Shown: positions 25,916 through 37,138, numbered from the stretch's first letter. The stretch: 64,000 bases of DNA from Mycobacterium conspicuum (GCF_010730195.1 NZ_AP022613.1:2170001-2234000), one strand, 5' to 3'. Notes: generated from the sequence alone by a model not told the origin. Numbers and translations: made by a program.

Positions 25916-26839
25916 TCAGTGCGCCCCGGCGGGGCCGGCCGGAATCGGCTGTCCGGGCGTGGGCGCACCGGTCGGGGGCGGACCCGTCGGCGCATCCTTG
26001 GCGCCGATCCCACCGGACATGTCGGTGATGGGCGCGGCGGCCGGCGCGGCGCCCACGCCGGCACCGGCCAGCACCGGCACGCCCGCCGGTCCGAGCGCGA
26101 TCAGCGGAGCGCCGACGGGCACCGGTGCGCCGACGGGGATGGGTGCACCGACGGGGATGGGTGCGCCGACCGGGATGGGTGCGCCGACCGGGATGGGTGC
26201 GCCGACGGGGATGGGTGCGCCGACCGGGATGGGTGCGCCGACGGGGATGGGTGCGCCGACCGGGATGGGTGCGCCGACCGGGATGGGTGCGCCGACCGGG
26301 ATGGGTGCGCCGCCCGCGACCGGCCCGGGCACCACGACCGGAACCACACCAGCCATGGGGGTCACCGGCGCGCCGGCGCCACATACCTCGCCGGCAGTCA
26401 CCGGACCGCCGGGGCCCGCCGGCCCGCCCGCGCCCGCTGGTCCGCCCGCGCCCGCTGGTCCGCCTGGGCCCGCGGCACCGCCGCCGGCTCCGCCTGCGCC
26501 GCCGGGTCCACCGGCGCCTGAGGGGTACGTGCACCGGCACGTCGCGGCGGGGCTTCCGGCAGTCGGCGCTCCAGCTGCGGCGCCGGATGGGCCGCCGGCC
26601 GCGGGCACGCCTCCGGCCGCCGCGCCCCCTGCGGCACCCGCTGCTCCAGCGGCTCCCGGTCCTCCCGGTCCTCCGACCGCCGGCGCTCCCGCTTCGCCCG
26701 ACATCCCTTGGACACAGGCAACCGCGCCGCCGGTCTTTATCGGGGGTGCAGCCGCCGCGTCGGGGCTCAACGCTATAGCGGCGCCGCACAAACCCGCGAT
26801 GCCAACTACCTTGATGCTGAACCGATCAAAGGCCCTCAT
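25916..26839 (-). CDS. Gly/Ala/Pro-rich exported protein with GAPIPV repeats (Rv1435c like)
   Basis: 307 aa from the ATG at 26839, preceded by GAAGGAG; a TTG one codon upstream is also open. A signal peptide (MRAFDRFSIKVVGIAGLCGAAIALSPDAAAA-P) leads into a mature chain that is mostly G, A, P and V. About residues 35-75 and 110-150 are GGxGGA-like low-complexity stretches, broken by CRCTYP and EVCGAG. Then follow ten exact GAPIPV hexads and one GAPVPV. Such a chain is unlikely to fold globularly and may extend through the cell wall. The place next to gap fits the Pro/Gly/Val-rich secreted protein Rv1435c. The strand opposite has a long spurious frame because the repeat is open in several frames. 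Confidence 0.75.
   Translation of the reverse strand: MRAFDRFSIKVVGIAGLCGAAIALSPDAAAAPPIKTGGAVACVQGMSGEAGAPAVGGPGGPGAAGAAGAAGGAAAGGVPAAGGPSGAAAGAPTAGSPAATCRCTYPSGAGGPGGAGGAGGGAAGPGGPAGAGGPAGAGGPAGPGGPVTAGEVCGAGAPVTPMAGVVPVVVPGPVAGGAPIPVGAPIPVGAPIPVGAPIPVGAPIPVGAPIPVGAPIPVGAPIPVGAPIPVGAPIPVGAPVPVGAPLIALGPAGVPVLAGAGVGAAPAAAPITDMSGGIGAKDAPTGPPPTGAPTPGQPIPAGPAGAH
26122..26318 (-). repeat. 18-bp tandem repeat encoding GAPIPV
   Basis: About eleven contiguous units of 18 bp, read on the plus strand as GGGATGGGTGCGCCGACC with the last base changing between C and G, and one unit with CACC. On the coding minus strand each unit encodes GAPIPV (ten) or GAPVPV (one). Units are near identical, so copy number is likely to vary by slippage and the assembled count may be unreliable. 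Confidence 0.9.
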
Positions 26840-27258
26840 CAACGCCGCTCCTTCAACTCTTCCGCGATCAGCCGTGCCGCAGTCGTGTCGAATGTATGGC
26901 TGGTGGTTTCTATTGCACGTGCGACAGTTCGGCGCTTATAGAACCGATACAAAGGAGACATGCGCCGGTTACCGCCGCCTGAGCTGCTGTATCCGCGATC
27001 ACACGGGCCCGACGCTGTGGCGCTTACCACATTCGAAGTTTCACCCGCGCGAACGTCGGGTATTCACTTAGGCTTACGAACTAGAAGGGCATCGGCGGGC
27101 TGCTACAAGCGCCCATCGATGCCCTTCAACCACTTCTGCCCCTATTTTTGGGCACTCGCGAGACGGCCGAGCGACGGTCGGTTGCTACTGATCTAGGCTG
27201 ATCACGAGCAGTTCATCAGCCAGCGGCAAAAACCCCAGAAAGAACGAGGGAGAGACGA
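26840..27258. other. 419-bp intergenic region between the repeat protein and gap
   Basis: No convincing gene is present. It is less GC-rich than its surroundings. It holds the promoter side of the minus-strand repeat protein, a 40-codon minus-strand frame (26839-26961) whose stop overlaps that protein's ATG, a 78-codon plus frame (26960-27196) with a purine-rich leader but no protein-like composition, a strong hairpin at 27084-27127, and two TAGGCT -10-like boxes (27070-27075 and 27194-27199) that might serve gap. None of these is proven. Confidence 0.6.
27084..27127. promoter_or_regulatory. Perfect 11-bp inverted repeat (hairpin) upstream of gap
   Basis: GAAGGGCATCG at 27084-27094 is exactly matched by its reverse complement CGATGCCCTTC at 27117-27127, with a 22-base interval that can itself partly pair (GGCG with CGCC). 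If transcribed it forms a long stem-loop. It lies 132-175 bases before the gap start, so it could be in the gap 5' leader, a bidirectional terminator or a small-RNA element. A T-rich TATTTTT follows about 15 bases later, too distant for a classic terminator. Confidence 0.6.
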
Positions 27259-28278
<1,020 letters not shown>

Positions 28279-28280
28279 TC

Positions 28281-29516
28281 GTGGCCGTTCATACCCTCAA
28301 GGAGCTTCTGTCGCAGGGTGTTTCGGGCCGCGGCGTGTTGGTCCGCTCGGACCTGAACGTCCCGCTTGACGACGCCGGCAGCATCACCGACGCTGGCCGC
28401 ATCACGGCATCGGTGCCTACCTTGAAGGCGCTCCTGGACGGCGGGGCAAGGGTGGTGGTCACCGCGCACCTGGGGCGTCCCAAAGATGGCCCCGCCCCCA
28501 AGTATTCGTTGGCGCCGGTCGCCGCCGCGCTGAGTGAGCAACTGGGACAACACGTTCAGCTGGCCGGTGACGTCGTCGGCACCGACGCGCTGGCCCGCGC
28601 CGAAGGGTTGACCGACGGCGACATTCTGCTGCTGGAAAACATCCGCTTCGACCCCCGCGAAACCAGCAAGGACGACTCCGAGCGGCTTGCCCTGGCCCGC
28701 CAGCTTGCCGAATTAGTCTCGCCCGGAGGAGCTTTCGTTTCTGACGGCTTCGGCGTGGTGCACCGCAAGCAGGCCTCGGTGTACGACGTCGCCGCACTCT
28801 TGCCGCACTACGCGGGCACCTTGGTCGCCGACGAGATACGGGTGCTGGAACAGCTGACCAGTTCCACCGAGCGGCCCTACGCCGTCGTGCTCGGCGGATC
28901 GAAGGTGTCCGACAAGCTCGGGGTGATCGAGTCGCTGGCGACCAAGGCCGACAGCATCGTCATCGGCGGCGGCATGTGCTTCACCTTCCTTGCCGCACAG
29001 GGGTATTCGGTGGGCAAATCACTGCTCGAAGAGCACATGATCGAGACCTGCCGCAACCTGCTGGACACCTACGCCGACGTGCTGCGGCTCCCGGGCGACA
29101 TCGTGGTGACCGAGAACTTCGCCGCCGACTCGCCGCCACAGTTCGTGGCCGCCAACGCGATTCCCGACGGGCTGATGGGTCTGGACATCGGCCCGGGCTC
29201 GGTGAAGCGGTTCGCCGCGTTGCTGGCCAACGCCAAGACCATCTTCTGGAACGGGCCGATGGGTGTGTTCGAGTTCCCGGCCTATGCGGCCGGCACCCAA
29301 GGTGTCGCCGAGGCGATCGTCGCGGCGACCGGCAAGGGCGCGTTCAGTGTCGTCGGTGGCGGCGACTCCGCCGCCGCGGTCCGCGCGCTGAAAATCCCGG
29401 AGGACGCGTTTTCGCACATCTCCACCGGCGGCGGGGCATCGCTGGAATACCTTGAGGGCAAAACGCTGCCGGGCATCGAGGTGCTCGGCCGCGAACAACC
29501 AGAAGGAGACGCGTGA
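28281..29516 (+). CDS. pgk: Phosphoglycerate kinase
   Basis: 411 aa. It transfers phosphate from 1,3-bisphosphoglycerate to ADP. The N-terminal substrate motif VLVRSDLNVPLDDAG, the AHLGRPK segment, the hinge and nucleotide portions (VVLGGSKVSDKLGVIESL, FWNGPMGVFEFPAYAAGT) and the C-terminal VVGGGDSAAAV...FSHISTGGGASLEYLEGK are all present. The start is GTG at 28281, two bases after gap. The stop overlaps the tpiA GTG, with AGAAGGAG inside the pgk 3' end serving as tpiA's ribosome site. Confidence 0.98.
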   Translation: MAVHTLKELLSQGVSGRGVLVRSDLNVPLDDAGSITDAGRITASVPTLKALLDGGARVVVTAHLGRPKDGPAPKYSLAPVAAALSEQLGQHVQLAGDVVGTDALARAEGLTDGDILLLENIRFDPRETSKDDSERLALARQLAELVSPGGAFVSDGFGVVHRKQASVYDVAALLPHYAGTLVADEIRVLEQLTSSTERPYAVVLGGSKVSDKLGVIESLATKADSIVIGGGMCFTFLAAQGYSVGKSLLEEHMIETCRNLLDTYADVLRLPGDIVVTENFAADSPPQFVAANAIPDGLMGLDIGPGSVKRFAALLANAKTIFWNGPMGVFEFPAYAAGTQGVAEAIVAATGKGAFSVVGGGDSAAAVRALKIPEDAFSHISTGGGASLEYLEGKTLPGIEVLGREQPEGDA

Positions 29517-30298
29517 GCCGCAAACCGCTGATCGCCGGCAACTGGAAGATGAACCTCAACCACTTCGAGGCGATCGCGCTGGTGCAAAAGATCGCGTTCG
29601 CGTTGCCGGACAAGTACTACGACAAGGTCGACGTCACGGTCCTGCCGCCATTCACCAACCTGCGCAGCGTGCAGACCCTCGTCGACGGCGACAAGCTGCG
29701 GTTGACCTATGGCGCTCAAGACCTTTCGCAGCACGAGTCCGGCGCCTACACCGGTGACATCAGCGGTGCGTTCCTGTCCAAGCTAGGCTGCAGCTTCGTC
29801 GTCGTCGGGCACTCCGAGCGGCGCACCTACCACAACGAGGACGACGCGCTGGTGGCCGCCAAGGCCGCCGCCGCCCTCAAGCACGAGCTGACTCCCATCA
29901 TCTGCATCGGCGAGCACCTCGAGGTCCGCGAGGCCGGCGAGCACGTCAGCCACTGCGAGCAACAGCTGCGTGGCTCGCTGGCCGGGTTGTCGGCCGAGCA
30001 GATCGGCAACGTCGTCATCGCCTACGAGCCGGTCTGGGCGATCGGAACCGGACGGGTGGCCAGTGCGTCGGACGCTCAGGAGGTGTGCGGGGCAATCCGC
30101 ACGGGGCTGGCGTCCCTGTCCTCGCCGAAGATCGCCGACACCGTCCGGGTGCTCTACGGCGGCTCGGTGAACGCGAAAAACGTCGGCGAGATCGTCGCCC
30201 AGGACGACGTCGACGGCGGCTTGGTCGGGGGAGCGTCGCTGGACGGCGAGGAGTTCGCCACGCTGGCGGCCATCGCCGCCGGTGGGCCGCTCCCGTGA
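29513..30298 (+). CDS. tpiA: Triosephosphate isomerase
   Basis: 261 aa TIM barrel interconverting dihydroxyacetone phosphate and glyceraldehyde 3-phosphate. GNWKMNLNHFEA at the N-terminus holds the catalytic lysine, VVGHSERRTYHNE the electrophilic histidine, AYEPVWAIGTGRVAS the general base glutamate, and YGGSVNAKN the phosphate loop. The GTG start overlaps the pgk stop and has a strong Shine-Dalgarno, so it is translationally coupled. Normal length. It corresponds to Rv1438. Confidence 0.98.
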   Translation: MSRKPLIAGNWKMNLNHFEAIALVQKIAFALPDKYYDKVDVTVLPPFTNLRSVQTLVDGDKLRLTYGAQDLSQHESGAYTGDISGAFLSKLGCSFVVVGHSERRTYHNEDDALVAAKAAAALKHELTPIICIGEHLEVREAGEHVSHCEQQLRGSLAGLSAEQIGNVVIAYEPVWAIGTGRVASASDAQEVCGAIRTGLASLSSPKIADTVRVLYGGSVNAKNVGEIVAQDDVDGGLVGGASLDGEEFATLAAIAAGGPLP

Positions 30299-30315
30299 TG
30301 CCGGCGCGTTGCCGG

Positions 30316-30321
30316 TAAACT
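30316..30321 (+). promoter_or_regulatory. Putative -10 box of secG (leaderless)
   Basis: TAAACT ends seven bases before the ATG of secG at 30329, in the 30-base gap after tpiA. It matches TANNNT-N7-ATG. secG could therefore have its own start in addition to read-through from gap-pgk-tpiA. Inferred. Confidence 0.4.
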
Positions 30322-30328
30322 GCACGTC

Positions 30329-30562
30329 ATGCAATTGGGCCTGCAGATCACCCTGGTCGTGACCAGCATCCTGGTGGTGCTGCTGGTGCTGCTGCACCGT
30401 GCCAAGGGCGGCGGCCTGTCGACCCTGTTCGGCGGCGGTGTGCAGTCGAGCCTGTCCGGATCAACGGTGGTGGAAAAGAACCTGGACCGGCTGACGTTAT
30501 TCATCACCGGCATCTGGCTGGTCTGCATCATCGGCGTTGCCCTGCTCATCAAGTACCGCTGA
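30329..30562 (+). CDS. secG: Protein translocase subunit SecG
   Basis: 77 aa. A small partner of SecYE in the plasma-membrane export channel. Two hydrophobic helices are visible (LQITLVVTSILVVLLVLLH and RLTLFITGIWLVCIIGVALLIKY) joined by the typical glycine-rich loop KGGGLSTLFGGG. Length is normal for the family. The last 66 bases overlap the 3' end of the convergent vapC gene. In M. tuberculosis the same gene is Rv1440. Confidence 0.94.
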   Translation: MQLGLQITLVVTSILVVLLVLLHRAKGGGLSTLFGGGVQSSLSGSTVVEKNLDRLTLFITGIWLVCIIGVALLIKYR

Positions 30563-30946
30563 AACAACGCGAATATCGGTGTGCGCGAAGTCATCTCCCT
30601 TAAAAAGCAGGGGTTGGCCACTAATCTTCGCCAGGGCGTAAGAGAAGCACTCGCCATAGTTCAGACCGGCGCGGTGCCGGCCCTTGCCGTACGTGCGGTA
30701 GGCGACCCGGGCGATGTCCGCTTGGTCTGAATCGACGTTGACCAGGTCGACCGCTGCACGATGTAGCCACAAATCCAGCTCGCGCCCCCCGGGATCACCG
30801 AAGCGCGTCTCGATCACGATCGCCGTTTCCACATATGACGCCACCGACATCAGCCGGACCTGGTCTGTCTCTACGGCTAATTCCAGATGCTCTGCCTCGG
30901 GCTCGTCGGTGAGCATCGCGACCAACGCCGAAGTGTCGATCACCAT
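30497..30946 (-). CDS. vapC: VapC-type PIN-domain ribonuclease toxin
   Basis: 149 aa. PIN fold with acidic residues D4 (MVIDTSAL), E40 (SYVET), E99 (NYGEC, where most relatives have D) and D118/D119 (KGDDF). It closely resembles the mycobacterial VapC28/VapC30 group (GRELDLWLHRAAVDL; YRTYGKGRHRAGLNYG). Such toxins cleave specific tRNA or rRNA and are neutralised by the VapB encoded just upstream. Relatives I recall are about 130 residues; the extra C-terminal 20 residues (acidic, ending QPDAGDE) are encoded by the antisense of the secG 3' end. Its ATG overlaps the vapB stop region by seven bases, the usual coupling. Confidence 0.9.
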   Translation of the reverse strand: MVIDTSALVAMLTDEPEAEHLELAVETDQVRLMSVASYVETAIVIETRFGDPGGRELDLWLHRAAVDLVNVDSDQADIARVAYRTYGKGRHRAGLNYGECFSYALAKISGQPLLFKGDDFAHTDIRVVSAVLDEQGNADDADQPDAGDE

Positions 30947-31200
30947 GCGCCGGGCAACCCAGCGTCGTCGTAACCGAGAATCTCGTCCGCAGCGCGGCTG
31001 TCGAGGATAGGCAAGGCCGCGCAGCGGCGCCGGATGGCGGCCAGCTCCTCGCGCAGCGCGATGGGCTTGGCGCGCCCGGTCTCGCGGGCGAGTCGCTCCC
31101 GCAACGCGACCACGACGGCTTGGGTCAAGGTCTCGCCCGTGCGAGCGGCGAGTTCCCTGGCCAGCCGGTCGGCTTCGGAATCTTTGATGCTTAGCGCCAT
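30940..31200 (-). CDS. vapB: VapB-type antitoxin
   Basis: 86 aa. An N-terminal ribbon-helix-helix-like DNA-binding part (MALSIKDSEADRLARELAARTGETLTQAVVVALRERLAR) is followed by a C-terminal toxin-binding tail (REELAAIRRRCAALPILDSRAADEILGYDDAGLP). This is the PSK/Rv0623 VapB family. It should bind and block the VapC encoded next and repress its own promoter. Transcription very likely starts at or next to its ATG, beneath the palindrome at 31201-31215. The cassette is convergent with secG and divergent from ppc. Confidence 0.9.
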   Translation of the reverse strand: MALSIKDSEADRLARELAARTGETLTQAVVVALRERLARETGRAKPIALREELAAIRRRCAALPILDSRAADEILGYDDAGLPGAW

Positions 31201-31234
31201 GTCTAGATTCTAGACTTATCGCCTGATTCTAGAC
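31201..31234 (-). promoter_or_regulatory. vapBC operator/promoter: palindrome plus direct repeat
   Basis: GTCTAGATTCTAGAC at 31201-31215 is a perfect palindrome with 7-bp arms around one base, directly in front of the vapB ATG. GATTCTAGAC recurs at 31206-31215 and 31225-31234, 19 bp apart, about two helical turns. On the minus strand TAGAAT (31207-31212) lies six bases from the ATG and is a likely -10, so bound VapBC would cover the promoter. Operator function is inferred from the arrangement typical of toxin-antitoxin autoregulation. Confidence 0.65.
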
Positions 31235-31293
31235 ACGGCTGGGCGCCCTGCCACGGCGGGCGGACTACGCGATCCGCCCCGATACTGGGATGC

Positions 31294-34101
<2,808 letters not shown>

Positions 34102-34125
34102 CGCGACTGACCCCGCTCGCCAGGT

Positions 34126-35403
34126 CTAGTTATTGCTTGGTGGTGGTTGGGGTTGGAAGGGTGTGTACCACCACCAGTCGGCGCGTTCGCCGAGGGGTCC
34201 GCGGCAGGGCGGGACCGCGGGTGGGGGTTGGGTGGGTGGTCGCGCCAGTGATCCTGGGCTGAGTAGTTGGCCGGTGTGGTCGGTGACGGTCAGGGCGTCG
34301 GCGGGTCCGCTGATCCTGATCAGGCCGCGGTGATGCAGCCGATGGTGGTACGGACAGACCAGCACCAGATTGTGCGGCTCGGTGGGGCCGCCGTCTTCCC
34401 AATGCTGGATGTGGTGCGCATGCAGACCGCGGGTGGCGCCGCAACCGGGCACCGCGCAGGTCGGGTGGCGGTGTTCGAGGGCGCGGCGCAGCCGGCGGTT
34501 GATCACCCGGGTGGTGCGCCCGGCGCCGATGACGTTGCCGTCGCGTTCGAACCAGACCTCGCAGGTGGCATCGCAGGTCAGTTCCTGGCGTTCGGCATCC
34601 GACAGCAGCGGACCCAAATGCAGGGCCGCGGCTTTCTGCTGCACATCGACGTGCACCACCACGGTGGTGTGCTGCCCGTGCGGGCGGCGGGCCGCCTCCA
34701 CATCCCAGCCCGCCTCGACCAGGTGCATGAACGCCTCCCCGGTGCTCGGCAACGGCGGCCTCTCCTCGCCGGCGCGCGCATCGTCATTATCGTCGTCGTC
34801 GCCGCCGTGGTCGCGTTTCCACTGCGCGACCAGCGCCTCACGGTGCGAGGCCAGCGCGGCGTCGAATGTCGCCGCCTCCAGATTCCCTAGCTTGATCCGC
34901 CAATAGCTGAATCGTTGATCAGAAAAGGTCTTGGTGATCGACGGCCGCAGATCGGGCTCGGGCGCGGGGCCGGGGTCGGGTCGCGGTTCGAGTTTGACCG
35001 CGGTGCGCAACTGGGTCACCGTGGCCACCGCGGCCAGCTGCGCGTAGTGCTCATCGGATCCCTGCCCCGCGCGCGCGGCGATCACCCCGACCTGATCCAG
35101 CGACAGCCGGCCCTCGCTCAAAGCTTGAGCGCAGCGTGGAAACTCCTCCAACCGCTCGGCGATGGTGGCCACGGTGCGCGCATTGGCCGGTGAGCAGCCG
35201 GTCTTCCAGGCCATCACCGCCGCCAGCGACCGCGCCCCGGTCATCCCCCACAACTGGCGACCATCGAGCTCGGCGGCGATCTGCACGATGCGCCCATCAA
35301 TCGCATTGCGTTGACCACACAACTCCGCCAACTCCTCAAACAACGCCGCAAGACGATCCTTCGGGATCATCTCCACGGTGTCAGCAGAAGCGGTCAACGA
35401 CAT
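34126..35403 (-). CDS. DUF222/HNH endonuclease domain protein (13E12-repeat family)
   Basis: 425 aa from the ATG at 35403. The N-terminal DUF222 domain (LAALFEELAELCGQRNAIDGRIVQIAAELDGRQLWGMTGARSLAAVMAW...) covers about the first 250 residues; an acidic low-complexity loop (GGDDDDNDDARAGEE) interrupts it. The C-terminal HNH motif is intact: PTCAVPGCGATRGLHAHHIQHWEDGGPTEPHNLVLVCPYHHRLHH with two zinc-type CxxC/HxxH pairs. This multicopy family is common in mycobacteria and often linked to mobile DNA (REP13E12-like), but its biological role is not known. No repeats or attachment sites flanking it were found. It converges with ppc. Confidence 0.88.
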   Translation of the reverse strand: MSLTASADTVEMIPKDRLAALFEELAELCGQRNAIDGRIVQIAAELDGRQLWGMTGARSLAAVMAWKTGCSPANARTVATIAERLEEFPRCAQALSEGRLSLDQVGVIAARAGQGSDEHYAQLAAVATVTQLRTAVKLEPRPDPGPAPEPDLRPSITKTFSDQRFSYWRIKLGNLEAATFDAALASHREALVAQWKRDHGGDDDDNDDARAGEERPPLPSTGEAFMHLVEAGWDVEAARRPHGQHTTVVVHVDVQQKAAALHLGPLLSDAERQELTCDATCEVWFERDGNVIGAGRTTRVINRRLRRALEHRHPTCAVPGCGATRGLHAHHIQHWEDGGPTEPHNLVLVCPYHHRLHHRGLIRISGPADALTVTDHTGQLLSPGSLARPPTQPPPAVPPCRGPLGERADWWWYTPFQPQPPPSNN

Positions 35404-35458
35404 ACCGCCATCAAAGCAGCCACCACCGACAAGTCCCGGCCGACGGCAAACCAACAGG

Positions 35459-36766
35459 TCAGCCCGCTGCGATCAGGTACTCCACCGGACACGGCCCGGC
35501 CGCCCGCGCCACGCCGCCGATCTGGGCCGGCACTGGCAGCGGATGCGCCGTCCAGCGCGGTGTCATCCGGTACTCGCGGAGCAGCCGGGTGGTCGCGGCC
35601 GTCATGGCTTGCAGCGAAAACGGTTGTGCCGGACACGAATGCCGCCCGTGCCCGAAGGCCGTCACCAGCATCGGCGACGGAAGGGTATGCGGCTCGGTCA
35701 GCCGGTGGCGGGTCCAGCGATCGGGATCCCACGCTTCCAGGCCCGGCGCGGCCGACGTGTTGAGCAAGGGCAGCAGGGTGGCAATGTTCCAGCCGGGTGA
35801 CACCCGGTAGGTGACCTCACCGTCGTCGAAGTCGACCGTCGACAGCACCGTGCGAGTCATGATGGAGCGCTGCGCCAACCGCGTCGATTCCAGCGCACAG
35901 CGCTGCGCAAAACCGTTGTCGCCCATACGGACTCGATCTAGCGCCGGCGGATGCTCGAGTAGGTCGACAAACGCCCAGCCAAGCGCGGCGGCCAAGTTCG
36001 ACATGGAGGCGATGTGAATCAGCGCGATGTCGAACGCGATCCCGCGCACCCGCTCGGATGACTCAGAAGTCCAGGCGTCGACGATCCGGCCGAAGAGCGC
36101 GTGCCCGTCCCGGTCGCCGTCGTCGTAGCGGTGCACGGCGGCCGCAACGATCTCGGTGATCTCGTCCAACGCGGCCCGCTCCTCGCGTTTGTCGCTCGCG
36201 GCGACGGCCGCCATCCGGTCGGGGTGCACGAACGATTCCGAGCCGTCCAGGGTGTCGAGGGCGCGCACCAGACGCTCAAATGGCTCGCCCTCGGCCGATC
36301 CGGGTCCGGCCCACGAGGCCAGTCCCATCCGGTGACCGAGCCGCCGGGTGAGATCGAAGACGTCCACAGAACCGGCTCGTCCCAGCTCGGCGACGGTCTG
36401 TTCCAGCGCCAGGTCCAGGTTGGCCAGGTAGGAAGACACGTCGTCGCGACGAAACAACGTGTTCGGCAGGGTGCGGCGTCCGGCGAAGATCTCGTCGGGA
36501 AGCTTGCGCCGCAGCATGAGGTAGTCGGCGACGCCCTTGCTGGCGGTCTCCTCGGTGAGCGCGTAGAACGATTCGACGCCGGTCGGCGAGAACGTGAACA
36601 GGTAGCGGTCGCCGCCGCTTTGCACGACGAACGTGTCGCCGTAACGTGCCCGTGCCGCGGCGATCGCGGCGACGGCATCGCCGACGGGTATATCCCACGG
36701 CAGCCCGGTGCCCTCGGCGAAGGGCGGGGTCGGCACCACTGAGCCGGCACCGGGGGCGTCGGTCAC
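35459..36766 (-). CDS. Atypical cytochrome P450
   Basis: 435 aa. The heme-ligand loop AFGHGRHSCPAQPFSL has C378 as the thiolate ligand; the K-helix ExxR is E293-S-T-R296; PDRWTR is the PERF-like region. The I-helix (about 248-262, IHIASMSNLAAALGW) lacks the usual A/G-G-x-D/E-T-T oxygen-activation motif, and the residue after CP in the heme loop is A rather than G. It may therefore be a peroxygenase, isomerase or other non-classical P450. The GTG at 36766 lies three bases after the preceding coiled-coil gene, so it is probably read with the pentose-phosphate operon. No ferredoxin or reductase gene is adjacent. Subfamily not assigned. Confidence 0.85.
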   Translation of the reverse strand: MTDAPGAGSVVPTPPFAEGTGLPWDIPVGDAVAAIAAARARYGDTFVVQSGGDRYLFTFSPTGVESFYALTEETASKGVADYLMLRRKLPDEIFAGRRTLPNTLFRRDDVSSYLANLDLALEQTVAELGRAGSVDVFDLTRRLGHRMGLASWAGPGSAEGEPFERLVRALDTLDGSESFVHPDRMAAVAASDKREERAALDEITEIVAAAVHRYDDGDRDGHALFGRIVDAWTSESSERVRGIAFDIALIHIASMSNLAAALGWAFVDLLEHPPALDRVRMGDNGFAQRCALESTRLAQRSIMTRTVLSTVDFDDGEVTYRVSPGWNIATLLPLLNTSAAPGLEAWDPDRWTRHRLTEPHTLPSPMLVTAFGHGRHSCPAQPFSLQAMTAATTRLLREYRMTPRWTAHPLPVPAQIGGVARAAGPCPVEYLIAAG

Positions 36767-36769
36767 GAT

Positions 36770-37138
36770 CTACTGCACGGTGCGGTTGCGCAGCCTGTCG
36801 AATACCCCGCGCACCGCGTTCTCGGTGACCGAGATCGGGGAGATGACCGTCGCCACGATGGTCTCGATCGGCTCGACCAGCACGATGAGCCGCTTGGCCA
36901 GCTCGTCCAGGCTGGACAGGGTGCCATCCAGGTGGTCCAGGCCGCTCTCCATGCGTTCGACCGTCGCGTTGAGGGCCGCGAGCGAGCTGCTCAGCTCGGT
37001 CAGGGTGCTGCTCAGGCCGTCGAGGACATCCTCAACCTGCTCGACCGTCTTGTCGGCGTTGAGCGCGGCCTTGGTGATTGTCTTGATGCGGCTGCGCTCC
37101 GGGCCGTTGCGCACGGTTCTGTCTGCCATGTCGGCCAT
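36770..37138 (-). CDS. Small coiled-coil protein (Rv1444c like), unknown function
   Basis: 122 aa from the ATG at 37138 (a second ATG at 37129 is possible). After a basic N-terminus (RTVRNGPERSRIKTITKAAL) comes a long heptad-like helix (LNADKTVEQVEDVLDGLSSTLTELSSSLAALNATVERMESGLDHLDGTLSSLDEL), then a hydrophobic segment (LIVLVEPIETIVATVISPISV) that could associate with membrane, and a short basic tail. Position right after pgl matches Rv1444c. Seven bases after pgl and three before the P450, it belongs to the same transcription unit. Function unknown. Confidence 0.72.
   Translation of the reverse strand: MADMADRTVRNGPERSRIKTITKAALNADKTVEQVEDVLDGLSSTLTELSSSLAALNATVERMESGLDHLDGTLSSLDELAKRLIVLVEPIETIVATVISPISVTENAVRGVFDRLRNRTVQ

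Noticed and set aside
26122..26318. Possible CRISPR array
   Set aside because: The units are contiguous 18-mers with no unique spacers, and they lie inside a coding sequence.
25785..27071. Long plus-strand frame of 428 codons rich in GAPTGM repeats
   Set aside because: It is the antisense of the exported GAPIPV protein; the 18-bp repeat is open in several frames. The minus-strand frame has a signal peptide and ribosome site, this one does not.
26960..27196. 78-codon plus-strand frame with AAAGGAGA just before its ATG
   Set aside because: The ribosome site is too close to the ATG, and the peptide has no recognisable features and crosses the hairpin region; composition is not coding-like.
34126..35403. 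HNH/DUF222 gene as part of an insertion sequence
   Set aside because: No terminal inverted repeats, target duplication or transposase was seen around it; it is listed only as a family often found in mobile DNA.
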